This document shows positions 44,976 through 53,654 of a DNA stretch of 53,775 bases, piece by piece. Below the pieces are notes generated by a model that saw only the letters and a program-made list of their open reading frames with translations, had not been told where the DNA came from and made no database searches. Made by a program: the position numbers and the translations under genes. The stretch is from Cyclobacteriaceae bacterium (lineage in GTDB: Bacteria; Bacteroidota; Bacteroidia; Cytophagales; Cyclobacteriaceae), in the NCBI GenBank assembly GCA_003565295.1, contig PXCO01000102.1, positions 1-53,775 on the forward strand, in the 5' to 3' direction. Each line of letters starts with the position of its first letter. Position 1 is the stretch's first letter.

Positions 44976-46304
44976 TTAACTCCCCGGCAGGGTAATCCCT
45001 TTCACCCTTCTAAACAGCAAGAGCGCATATTTATCGGTCATTCCTGAAACAAAGTCCAAAAGGCAGCGAAGCATGGGGTAGGGGTGTAATTGGTCGGTGA
45101 CGGGAAAGGTCTCCGGGAGCAGCCTTAAAATACTTCTGTCATGTCCAGAGAAATGCTCGGGCTTATGATATTTATGAAATATGGCTTTTGAAAACACCTC
45201 TAGTAATCCTTCGAGCACTTGAAATCCCGCCGCCTCTTTTTCCAATACGGGCTGTGACCTGTAGATTTTATTTACCGATAAGGAGCTGATTTGTTCCAAA
45301 ATTGCAGTGCAACCCAGTGTCTCCGTCAGGGATTGATCGAATTTCCCTTTTAGTATGCCATCCTCCTGTAGTAAAAATGCCAACACCGTCTGGTTGACTA
45401 ATTCCTGAATTGCCATGGCACGGAGTATGCTCAATTTTTGCTTCTTGCTGGGGTATTCCTTTAGCTTGGCTGCTGAAAAACGACTACCTATTATACCTGC
45501 CAGCAGTTCGGTGGTTTCCTCCACGCTTACGAGGCCTAGGGTACATCCGTCTTCCAGGTCAATGATGCTGTAACAAATATCGTCCGCGGCCTCGACCAGA
45601 AAGGCCAAAGGATGCCTTACCCAAGATTGTTCCCCAATGGCGATTAGCCCCAGTTCACCGGCCAGTGATTGGTAAATTTCGAGCTGATCCACAAAAATCC
45701 CATATTTTTTCTGGCTTCGGCGCTTTGTATCTTGCTGCGGAACAAAGGATGGGCGGGGATATTTGGTAAAAGCCGCCAGTGTGGCATTGGAAATTTGCAG
45801 CCCATTCGATTTGTCCACTAGCATACGCAGTCCTTGTGCGTTGCCTTCAAAATTGATCAGGTCTTGCCATTCCTCTTTACTTACCAATGGCTTCCAAACC
45901 TTACCCCAGTCGTTGAACTTGAAAAAATCAGAAATAGCTGTCTCACCGGCATGCCCAAAGGGAGGATTCCCAATATCATGGGTGAGTGCCGCTGCTGAAA
46001 CTATAGCGGCAAAATCGTAGGGCGTAAGCTCCTTCCGTGACAAATTTGGGTTTTCCTTGAGTAGGGTTTCCCCCACCGACTTGCCCAATGACCTTCCCAC
46101 ACTTGCCACTTCAAGGCTATGGGTAAGGCGTGTGTGCACAAAGTCATCTTCAGGAAGGGGAAACACCTGGGTTTTGTCCTGTAGGTTTCGAAATGGTGCG
46201 GAAAACACAATCCTGTCATAATCCCGTTCGTAGGTACTTCTGTAAGGGGAAGAGGTGAGTGCAGAATGTTGATTTACTTGTAGCAATTGTAGCCAATCCA
46301 TCAT
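44976..46304 (-). CDS. dgt: Deoxyguanosinetriphosphate triphosphohydrolase (dGTPase)
   Basis: A 442-residue HD-domain dNTP triphosphohydrolase that converts dGTP to deoxyguanosine and tripolyphosphate. The N-terminal SPYRSTYERDYDRIVFSAPFRNLQDKTQV is the family opening. The metal-binding set follows: RLTHSLEVASVGRSL (His), ALTHDIGNPPFGHAG (His-Asp) and EAADDICYSIIDLEDG (Asp). The start is ATG 46304 or the adjacent ATG 46301; an upstream frame extension from 46322 adds six residues. A TAATTTTG box lies only seven bases before the ATG pair. It follows the second RND operon on the same strand, but this box suggests its own promoter. Confidence 0.94.
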   Translation of the reverse strand: MMDWLQLLQVNQHSALTSSPYRSTYERDYDRIVFSAPFRNLQDKTQVFPLPEDDFVHTRLTHSLEVASVGRSLGKSVGETLLKENPNLSRKELTPYDFAAIVSAAALTHDIGNPPFGHAGETAISDFFKFNDWGKVWKPLVSKEEWQDLINFEGNAQGLRMLVDKSNGLQISNATLAAFTKYPRPSFVPQQDTKRRSQKKYGIFVDQLEIYQSLAGELGLIAIGEQSWVRHPLAFLVEAADDICYSIIDLEDGCTLGLVSVEETTELLAGIIGSRFSAAKLKEYPSKKQKLSILRAMAIQELVNQTVLAFLLQEDGILKGKFDQSLTETLGCTAILEQISSLSVNKIYRSQPVLEKEAAGFQVLEGLLEVFSKAIFHKYHKPEHFSGHDRSILRLLPETFPVTDQLHPYPMLRCLLDFVSGMTDKYALLLFRRVKGITLPGS

Positions 46305-46310
46305 AACTGA

Positions 46311-46318
46311 CAAAATTA
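46311..46318 (-). promoter_or_regulatory. Candidate -7 box of the dGTPase gene
   Basis: TAATTTTG on the minus strand matches TAnnTTTG, and the surrounding GCTAATTTTGTCAG is identical to the stretch before the M16 peptidase gene at 6409. It implies an almost leaderless transcript. Confidence 0.4.
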
Positions 46319-46355
46319 GCAATTGAAGGTGATTTTAGGAGGATCTTTGAGGGAA

Positions 46356-47792
46356 TTATTCCCAGCCCCCTCCTAATGCTCTGTAAAGATCCACTACAGT
46401 GAAAAACATTTGCCTACGGGTATCCGTCATACCTAGCTCTGCTTCCAACACCCTGGATTGAGCAGTAATTACCTCAAGATACGAGGCATACCCTCCACGA
46501 AAAAGTTCATTCGCGGTGGTAACGGCATTGAGCAATACTGCAGTTTCCTCATTCCTAAGCGCATAAACGTCCCTGAGGTTTTGAATGCGCTGCAACTTGT
46601 CCATCACCTCCCTGTAACCTGTTAAGATAGATTCCTGGTACTGATAAATGGCAATCCTGTTTGAGGCGATGGCTTCCTGGTAGCCTGCCCGAATTTGGTT
46701 TTGGGCAAAAATCGGAGCGGTAATGCCCCCTAGAAGCCCTACTGATATGGCCCCAGGAAACTGAAAAGCTGCCGGAATACTTCTGTCGTTCAATCCGATA
46801 TAGGGGGTGAGACTGAAAGAAGGCAAGAACTCCTTTCTGGCAGCCTCCACATTGAACGCTGCCGCCCTCAGTTCATATTCAGCCATTTGTATGTCTGGTC
46901 TTCTCAGAAGCATTTCCGATGGCAATCCTACCTCTGCTATATACGGAAGTCTGATTTGCATAAGAGAAGGGGCTCTTTCAATAGGTTGGGGGTATCGTCC
47001 TAACAGGTAATTAAGGTAATTCTCAGCTTCTATAATATCTTGTCTTTTCTCAAACTCCATGCTTCTGGTGTTGAGGAGTTGGGCTGAGAATTGTTGAACC
47101 GCCAATTCTGTTGCTCTTCCTACCATTTTTTGGATTTTGATCAATTCCAAGGCCATTTCTTGAAATTCTATGTTTTTTTCTATGGTCTCAAGTTCGATGT
47201 CAAAGCCCAAAAGATCGTAATAAATACCAGCGATTTCTGCTACCAAATTCGTGACAATTAGCTGTTGGCCCTTCTCCGTGGCCAACAATTGGTTAAAGGC
47301 AGCGTCCCTTCGGTCTCCCATCTTACCCCAGATGTCAATTTCCCAGGTGCTCTGGAATCCGACAAAATTGTTTTCTATCCTATTGATCACATTTCTATCG
47401 CCATTTACTGTTCCATTAAAGAGGTTGGGACGAATATCCCCAGACCTATACCTTACAATGGCGTCCAGGTTAGGATAAATTACTCCCTTGCGGACTTTGT
47501 AATTGGCCCTGGCGATCTCAATTCTTTCCAATGCCGCCAGTAAATCAAGGTTGTTTTGTAAACCTGTTTCAATGAGATTTACCAAAAAAGGATCATTAAA
47601 GAATTCCCTCCATGAAATATCCGCCAACCCACTAGTATCCGATTCCATGAGGAATACCTCCGGGACAGGTTTTATGGTCGGCATATGGGGCGGTTCCATA
47701 GCCTTGCAGCTCGCTAAAAATATAAGGAACAAGACCACCCAACCCTGAAAAGTTTGGTGGTGGAAAATCGATTTTTTAACACTTTTATCCAT
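46356..47792 (-). CDS. Outer-membrane factor lipoprotein (NodT/OprM type), second RND system
   Basis: A 478-residue outer-membrane efflux lipoprotein with leader VVLFLIFLASC, Cys29. Two TolC-type repeats follow: the first around AALERIEIARANYKVRKGVIYPNLDA, the second around LRRPDIQMAEYELRAAAFNVEAARKEFLPSFSLTPYIG, the classic NodT-family segment. It ends close to VDLYRALGGGWE, the usual C-terminus of this group. Unlike the TolC-type channel of the first system, it is lipid-anchored. It starts seven bases after the pump stop, clearly in the same operon. Confidence 0.94.
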   Translation of the reverse strand: MDKSVKKSIFHHQTFQGWVVLFLIFLASCKAMEPPHMPTIKPVPEVFLMESDTSGLADISWREFFNDPFLVNLIETGLQNNLDLLAALERIEIARANYKVRKGVIYPNLDAIVRYRSGDIRPNLFNGTVNGDRNVINRIENNFVGFQSTWEIDIWGKMGDRRDAAFNQLLATEKGQQLIVTNLVAEIAGIYYDLLGFDIELETIEKNIEFQEMALELIKIQKMVGRATELAVQQFSAQLLNTRSMEFEKRQDIIEAENYLNYLLGRYPQPIERAPSLMQIRLPYIAEVGLPSEMLLRRPDIQMAEYELRAAAFNVEAARKEFLPSFSLTPYIGLNDRSIPAAFQFPGAISVGLLGGITAPIFAQNQIRAGYQEAIASNRIAIYQYQESILTGYREVMDKLQRIQNLRDVYALRNEETAVLLNAVTTANELFRGGYASYLEVITAQSRVLEAELGMTDTRRQMFFTVVDLYRALGGGWE

Positions 47793-47799
47793 GCTTCAC

Positions 47800-50700
47800 T
47801 TATGCTTTTTCCAGTGCTTTTTCAGGTTCTTCTACGGGTGCTTTTTTACTCCCTAAGGTGAAATGTGCAAATATCACATATAAACCGGGAATTAAGATCA
47901 ATCCAAAGATGGTACCTATCAACATGCCTCCTGCTGCCGCGGTACCAATGGAGCGGTTGCCTAGGGCTCCTGCTCCTGTGGCAAGGGCAAGTGGTATTAA
48001 CCCTGCAATAAATGCAAAAGATGTCATAAGGATTGGTCTTAACCGGGTAACGGCCCCTTCTACTGCGGCTTCAACCACTGACTTTCCGAGCTGCCGTTTT
48101 TGTATGGCAAATTCTACGATTAGGATGGCATTTTTTCCCAGCAAGCCAATGAGCATGATGAGTGCCACCTGTGCATAGATGTTATTCTGAAGACCAACTA
48201 GGTAGAGCACAAAAAAGGCCCCAAATACTCCGGTGGGCAATGAAAGGATCACCGGTAAGGGCAATAGGAAACTTTCATATTGTGCGGCAAGTAATAGGTA
48301 GACAAATAACAAGCACACCAAGAAGATAATAATCGCTTGGCTGCCGGATTGTACCTCCTCCCGTGACATCCCGTACCAGTCATATCCATATCCTTGTGGA
48401 AGGGTTTCTTGGGCAAGCCTTTCTATGGCTGCGATGGCCTCTCCACTACTGTAGCCAGGGGCTGGGATCCCTTTTACGGTGGCGCTATTGTACATGTTAT
48501 GGCGCGTAAGCTGTTCCGGCCCGTAGGCTTTCTCCATGCTGAGAAAGGATGAAATAGGCACCATCTCACCCAAATTGTTTTTCACATGAATGTTCAGGAC
48601 ATCCTCTGGCTTGGACCTGTATTCAGGTGCAGCCTGGATCATCACGTCGTACATTTGCTCAAATCTCACAAAATCTGTGACAAACATCCCCCCTAGTAAT
48701 ATCTGCAAGGTGCTCATGGCCTTCTGTATGGTGATTCCCCTTTTGGCAGCCATGTCTTGGTCTATATGTACCATGAATTGAGGGAAGTTTGAGTCAAAAT
48801 CAGAGTAGGCACTGCCGATTTCCGGTGTCTCTTCCAAAGCGGCGATGAACTCATTGGTTATTACTCCCAAACGGTCTAAATTACCGGTACCGGTTTGGTC
48901 CAATACCTTCATCTGGAAACCACTGCTGTTGCCAAATCCCGAAACGGTGGGTGGAAGGAAAAAGTCAATTTGAGCATCGGAAATATACTTTGTCCGCTCT
49001 CTAAGCTCTTCCATGGTTTGTTGAATGGTTTCAGTTCTTTCGTCCCATGATTTAAGGTTGACCATGGCCATACCATAGGAGGCCCCTGAAAGGCCGTTGG
49101 ATAATGAATACCCTGCCAAACTTGAAAAAGATTCCACCACCCCCATTTCCTCTATGCTACGTTGCATTTGGTCCAGGACCTTTTCAGTTCTTTCTACGGT
49201 TGCTCCCACCGGTGTGGTAACATTCACGTAAACCATACTTTGGTCTTCCGTTGGGATAAATCCTGTGGGGAGGATTTTGCTTATCCCCCATGTGGCCACA
49301 AAAAAGAACAACAGAATTAATGTTGTGACCCCTCTTTTGGGTGCCAGAAAACTAACATAACGGGCATATTTCTGTTCAAAAAATCCATAGATGGCATTGA
49401 ACCTATTAAAAAAACCTTGCAATAAGCCTTTTCTTTGAGGAGTGTCCTCACCATAATGGTTTTTTAGCATTATGGCACAAAGTGCCGGTGTTAAGGTCAG
49501 GGCATTGACTCCGGAAATGGCAATGGCAATGGCCAGGGTAATGGAGAATTGCCGGTAAAAGATTCCCACCGGCCCTGACATAAAGGCCACGGGGATAAAT
49601 ACCGCTGACATAACCAGGGTGATGGCTATGATAGCACTTGAAATTTCTTTCATTGCGGCAAAGGTTGCCGGCATGGGCGCCAATCCTGTTTTTTCCATTT
49701 TGGCATGCACAGCCTCCACCACCACTATGGCGTTATCCACTACGATACCAATGGCGAGTACCAAGGCAAACAAAGTAAGTAAATTAATGGAGAAACCCAT
49801 CATCTGTATAAAAAACAGGGTGCCGATCAGTGCCACCGGAACTGCCAGGGTTGGGATCAGGGTACTTCTAAAATCCTGTAAGAAAATAAATACTACGATA
49901 AATACTAAAATAAAGGCTTCTATCAAAGTGGTAATTACCTCCTTTATCGAGGCATCAAGAAACCTGGAGGTGTCATAAGAAATTTGATAATCCATCCCAG
50001 GAGGAAAGGAAGTATCTTTTATTTCGGCAATCCGTTTTTTCACATTTGCAATTACTTCACTTGCATTCGAGCCAGGGCGTTGAATTATCATTATTGAGGC
50101 TGCGGGCTTTCCATCTGCTTTTGATATTCTTCCGTAGTTCAAATTCCCAAACTCCACTTCTGCAACATCTTTGAGCCTCAATATTGAGCCATCGCTATTG
50201 GCCCTTATCACCAGGTTTTCATATTGCGTAGGTTCAAAAAACTTACCGGTGTATCGAAGGACATATTGGAGCATCTGTGCATCCTTGCCAGAACTTATGC
50301 CTAATTGGCCGGGGGCGGCTTCCACATTTTGATTTCGTATGGCCTCCACCACATCATCGGTGGACACCCTGTAGGCCGTCATACGATCAGGCCTGAGCCA
50401 AATCCGCATGGAGTAATCCTTGGTGCTCATTATTTCCGCCAGGCCTACCCCATCTACTCTTCTTAATTCCTGAAGTACATTCAGATCGGTGAAGTTATAA
50501 ATAAATGCTTCATCCAAATCCTGATCCTCGCTGGACACATTCAGGTACATTAATAACCCCTCCACTTGTTTTTCCACAGTTACCCCGGCCTTGACCACCT
50601 CTTCAGGAAGTTCGTTGACCACCGTGGATATCCGATTTTGAACCTCCACAGCAGCAAGATCAGGATCTGTTCCGGCCTCAAAATATATTTTGATGATGGT

Positions 50701-50961
50701 AGTGCCCCGATTACTTGATACAGAGGTCATATAGGTCATCCCGGGCACTCCGTTGATTACCTTTTCTAAGGGGGTGGCAACGGTTTTGGCACAGACCTCT
50801 GCGTTTGCACCCCTATACTTGGCCCTTACTGCCACAGAGGGGGGGGCAATATCCGGGAAGAGCTCTACAGGAAGCGTAAAAAGCGATAACAATCCTAAAA
50901 GGACGAAAAACAGGGATATGACCAGTGAGAGTACCGGCCTTTTGATAAACATTTGAAACAT
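47800..50961 (-). CDS. RND efflux pump, HAE1 family, second system
   Basis: A 1053-residue inner-membrane exporter with the AcrB plan: N-terminal IKRPVLSLVISLFFVLLGLL, a VEVQNRISTVVNELP porter motif, and the TM10 Lys in LIGLLGKNAILIVEFA. In helix 4 the proton-relay pair reads VVDNAIVVVE, so the second Asp (AcrB D408) is Asn while the first remains. Single-Asp arrangements occur in related RND proteins such as CusA, so function is probably kept. It lies between the adaptor (10 bases) and OMF genes. This subgroup is common in Bacteroidota; substrates unknown. Confidence 0.95.
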   Translation of the reverse strand: MFQMFIKRPVLSLVISLFFVLLGLLSLFTLPVELFPDIAPPSVAVRAKYRGANAEVCAKTVATPLEKVINGVPGMTYMTSVSSNRGTTIIKIYFEAGTDPDLAAVEVQNRISTVVNELPEEVVKAGVTVEKQVEGLLMYLNVSSEDQDLDEAFIYNFTDLNVLQELRRVDGVGLAEIMSTKDYSMRIWLRPDRMTAYRVSTDDVVEAIRNQNVEAAPGQLGISSGKDAQMLQYVLRYTGKFFEPTQYENLVIRANSDGSILRLKDVAEVEFGNLNYGRISKADGKPAASIMIIQRPGSNASEVIANVKKRIAEIKDTSFPPGMDYQISYDTSRFLDASIKEVITTLIEAFILVFIVVFIFLQDFRSTLIPTLAVPVALIGTLFFIQMMGFSINLLTLFALVLAIGIVVDNAIVVVEAVHAKMEKTGLAPMPATFAAMKEISSAIIAITLVMSAVFIPVAFMSGPVGIFYRQFSITLAIAIAISGVNALTLTPALCAIMLKNHYGEDTPQRKGLLQGFFNRFNAIYGFFEQKYARYVSFLAPKRGVTTLILLFFFVATWGISKILPTGFIPTEDQSMVYVNVTTPVGATVERTEKVLDQMQRSIEEMGVVESFSSLAGYSLSNGLSGASYGMAMVNLKSWDERTETIQQTMEELRERTKYISDAQIDFFLPPTVSGFGNSSGFQMKVLDQTGTGNLDRLGVITNEFIAALEETPEIGSAYSDFDSNFPQFMVHIDQDMAAKRGITIQKAMSTLQILLGGMFVTDFVRFEQMYDVMIQAAPEYRSKPEDVLNIHVKNNLGEMVPISSFLSMEKAYGPEQLTRHNMYNSATVKGIPAPGYSSGEAIAAIERLAQETLPQGYGYDWYGMSREEVQSGSQAIIIFLVCLLFVYLLLAAQYESFLLPLPVILSLPTGVFGAFFVLYLVGLQNNIYAQVALIMLIGLLGKNAILIVEFAIQKRQLGKSVVEAAVEGAVTRLRPILMTSFAFIAGLIPLALATGAGALGNRSIGTAAAGGMLIGTIFGLILIPGLYVIFAHFTLGSKKAPVEEPEKALEKA

Positions 50962-50971
50962 GGCTACTTAA

Positions 50972-52147
50972 CTAAGGCATAGAGGTGTTCATCATAGACA
51001 CAGCCTCACTTTCTTCTTCGAGGTTTTCATTTTCCAAGGCAAAGGCTTGCGGAACGATAGACATACCATCCTTGACGTTTTGCAATCCTTCATACACAAT
51101 TCTTTCACCTTCCGTTAGCCCGGACTCTACAATGTAATAATGTGAAAATCTGGCCTTGGGGATGATGCTTTTCATATGAACTTCGTTGTTTTCGTCCACC
51201 ACATATACGAAACTTCTATCCTGAATTTCGAAAACTGTCTTTTGGGGGATAATGATGGCATTTCTAATGGCGTTGGTCAAAATCACCCTTCCGGTGGCCC
51301 CATGTTTTAGCAGGCTGTTAGGGTTCGGGAATTTCGCCCTAAATGCAATGGAACCCGTATTGGCATTAAATTCTCCTTCCATCGTTTCTATCATGCCTTC
51401 ATAGGGATAGGGCACACCATTGGCCAGTGTCAACTGAATGACATCATTATGAGTGGTTTCTTCTAATGCCGATTGCATGTATTCCAAATACTCCCGCTCT
51501 GAAACATTGAAATATACATGGACGGCACTCACATCAGAAATGGAAGTAAGCAAGGTGCCATGGTCAATCAAACTACCAGTCCTTTGCGGGATTCGATCTA
51601 TAATCCCGCTAAAAGGTGCTCTTATCTCCGAGTAAGAAAGTCTTACCGTTGCATTCGTTTCAGCGGATTTGGCCTCTTCAATTTTAGCGAGGACCGCCTC
51701 GTATTTGGCTTTGGTAAGTTCAAGTTCTGATTCCGAAATCACGTTTTTATCCACCAGCACTTTTAAGCGCTCCATTTCAAATTCCATCACCTTGGCTTCT
51801 GCCTTGGCACTTTGCAAGTTCGCCCTGGCCTTCGCCAGGTCAGCTCTATATTCTTCATCATTGGTTTTGAACAGGAGTTGTCCTTTGTTCACATACTGTC
51901 CTTCATCTACGTAGATCTCTTCCAGAAACCCTTGTACGCGAGCCCTGAGTTCCACATTTTGAATGGCCTTAATATCCGCCACATACTGATGGTGCAGTAC
52001 GGTGTCCTTGGCAACTACCTCAATTACGGGGATCTCCCTGGGGCTGTTTCTCGAGGTCACGCCTTGTTTATCATTACTCTCGCAGCCTGCCAGGACAAAG
52101 AGCAGCATTGTAAATTGCCAAATATTGATTTGTTTCACATTATTCAT
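50972..52147 (-). CDS. RND efflux adaptor lipoprotein (MFP), second system
   Basis: A 391-residue membrane-fusion lipoprotein: leader FTMLLFVLAGCES with Cys22. The two hybrid halves (VELRARVQGFLEEIYVDEGQYVNKG and VRLSYSEIRAPFSGIIDRIPQRTG) flank a long helical hairpin of Ala/Lys/Glu repeats at about 95-150. The C-terminal domain ends GLQNVKDGMSIVPQ. ATG 52147 is preferred over the in-frame TTG at 52177, which would place the 18-bp palindrome inside the gene. It heads the second RND operon. Confidence 0.93.
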   Translation of the reverse strand: MNNVKQINIWQFTMLLFVLAGCESNDKQGVTSRNSPREIPVIEVVAKDTVLHHQYVADIKAIQNVELRARVQGFLEEIYVDEGQYVNKGQLLFKTNDEEYRADLAKARANLQSAKAEAKVMEFEMERLKVLVDKNVISESELELTKAKYEAVLAKIEEAKSAETNATVRLSYSEIRAPFSGIIDRIPQRTGSLIDHGTLLTSISDVSAVHVYFNVSEREYLEYMQSALEETTHNDVIQLTLANGVPYPYEGMIETMEGEFNANTGSIAFRAKFPNPNSLLKHGATGRVILTNAIRNAIIIPQKTVFEIQDRSFVYVVDENNEVHMKSIIPKARFSHYYIVESGLTEGERIVYEGLQNVKDGMSIVPQAFALENENLEEESEAVSMMNTSMP

Positions 52148-52168
52148 ATTCAATGTACCGAAGTGTTT

Positions 52169-52186
52169 TATTCGCAAATGCGAATA
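52169..52186 (-). promoter_or_regulatory. 18-bp palindromic operator before the second RND operon
   Basis: TATTCGCA-AA-TGCGAATA is a perfect palindrome with 8-bp arms, 22 bases before the adaptor ATG. Its size and place fit a TetR- or MarR-type efflux repressor site, though no regulator gene is adjacent in the window. Confidence 0.55.
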
Positions 52187-52229
52187 GGAAATAGAAAAAA
52201 TCTACCGAGGTGAATAGGTTTGAACACTA

Positions 52230-52237
52230 CAAAGGTA
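52230..52237 (-). promoter_or_regulatory. Candidate -7 box of the second RND operon
   Basis: TACCTTTG on the minus strand matches TAnnTTTG, 83 bases before the adaptor ATG. The palindrome at 52169-52186 would lie in the early transcribed leader. No clear -33 element was found. Confidence 0.4.
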
Positions 52238-52390
52238 ATTATATGAATATTCTAAGTTCGGTTAAATTCTATGGGCGGTGAATTATGGATTCATCCTGAG
52301 GTTTTTAGTTATGGGTGACTTTACTAAAAAAAATCCATTGATTATCAAAAAAAGCCACATCTTTGAAAGATTAAAACTATTTTGACAACC

Positions 52391-53494
52391 ATGAACAAAG
52401 CCCCTAGGAACTGGCCAAAGCTAGCTAAATTAATTTTTACAGTGCTTTTAGGTTTCATCCAGTTGAAAACCACAGGTCAGACTGCCCATTATTCCCCAGA
52501 ATCCCGCAAGTATTATGTGGCCTTTAGAAGTCATGAAAATCTTGATATCGATGGAAAGCTGGACGAAGATTCCTGGCAGAAAGCCCCTTGGTCAGAGTCT
52601 TTTGTGGATATTCAGGGTGGCACCTTTCCCAAACCTGAATTTGATACCCGAATGAAAATGATGTGGGATGAGGACTATCTCTATATAGGAGTGAAATTGG
52701 AAGAACCCCATTTGTGGGCCACCTATGAGGAACCGGAGTCAGTGATTTTTCACGAAAACGACATAGAGGTCTTTTTGGATATGGACGGGGATACCCATCA
52801 CTATTATGAATGGGAAATAAATGCACTGGGTACCCTGTGGGACCTGATGTTGACAAAACCCTATAAAAATGGAGGGAAACCCATCAATGGATGGAATATC
52901 AATGGGTTCAAATATAAAGTATATCTCAGTGGGTCATTGAACGACCCATCGGATACCGATGAGTATTGGTCGGTGGAAATGGCCATACCCTGGAAAGCAT
53001 TAAGCCAATCTGGCCCCTCTTACCGTGCACCAAAGGATGGCGAACAGTGGCGGATTAATTTCTCAAGGGTGCAATGGCAACTAGAGGTAGAGAATGGTAC
53101 TTACAAAAAAGTGATTAATCCAGAAACAGGAAAGCCCCACCCTGAGGACAATTGGGTTTGGTCACCGGTGGGTTTAGTGAATATGCACTTACCTGAGCGC
53201 TGGGGCTTTGTGGAATTTTCTGAACACAGGGTAGGAGAGCAAAGCGTGCAGGCAACCCCACATCCGGATGAACCTGTTAAGGATGGGTTAAGGGAGCTTT
53301 ACGATGCTCAAATGGCGTATAGGAAGGAGAATGGAAGATTTGCGGCAGACATGGAGGAGCTGAAAATCACCTTACCACTTAAAGAGGTTTTATTTGAGGT
53401 AAGCAAAACCAGGTTTAAAATTTCTGCGGCTTCAGTTTCCGAAAAGGAAAAGAGGTGGAACATTACCGAGGATAGCAGGGTTTGGGTGGAATAA
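52391..53494 (+). CDS. Secreted protein with CBM9-like carbohydrate-binding domain
   Basis: A 367-residue secreted protein. The signal peptide (KLIFTVLLGFIQLKTTGQ, cleavage near residue 29) is followed by a family-9-like carbohydrate-binding fold: LDIDGKLDEDSWQKAPW, then MMWDEDYLYIGVKLEEPHLWATY, then NDIEVFLDMDGDTHHYYEWEINALGTLWDL, and WSVEMAIPWKAL with FSRVQW. This is the usual stand-alone CBM9-like protein of Bacteroidota, thought to bind sugar chains; it lacks a catalytic domain. The C-terminal 80 residues are not recognised. ATG 52391 is used over an in-frame TTG at 52382. It is divergent from the RND operon. Confidence 0.9.
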   Translation: MNKAPRNWPKLAKLIFTVLLGFIQLKTTGQTAHYSPESRKYYVAFRSHENLDIDGKLDEDSWQKAPWSESFVDIQGGTFPKPEFDTRMKMMWDEDYLYIGVKLEEPHLWATYEEPESVIFHENDIEVFLDMDGDTHHYYEWEINALGTLWDLMLTKPYKNGGKPINGWNINGFKYKVYLSGSLNDPSDTDEYWSVEMAIPWKALSQSGPSYRAPKDGEQWRINFSRVQWQLEVENGTYKKVINPETGKPHPEDNWVWSPVGLVNMHLPERWGFVEFSEHRVGEQSVQATPHPDEPVKDGLRELYDAQMAYRKENGRFAADMEELKITLPLKEVLFEVSKTRFKISAASVSEKEKRWNITEDSRVWVE

Positions 53495-53654
53495 GTCAAC
53501 CAAACAATTACCTTTGCGTTTGTTGAGGAGCGAAATATAAGTAGCATGGTGTATGGGGTAAGTGTACTTAGGTAATGAAATCATTCCGCCCTTTTTTGCC
53601 CATTTCATTATATCTTGTCCATTGTGTAGTTGACGTATTACATAATTTCCACCT
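53495..53654 (+). other. Region downstream of the CBM9-like gene
   Basis: No gene recognised. A weak hairpin (near caaacaa / tttgttg around 53498-53523) and a TAnnTTTG-like TACCTTTG at 53509-53516 are visible, the latter perhaps a promoter for a gene beyond the window. Confidence 0.3.
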
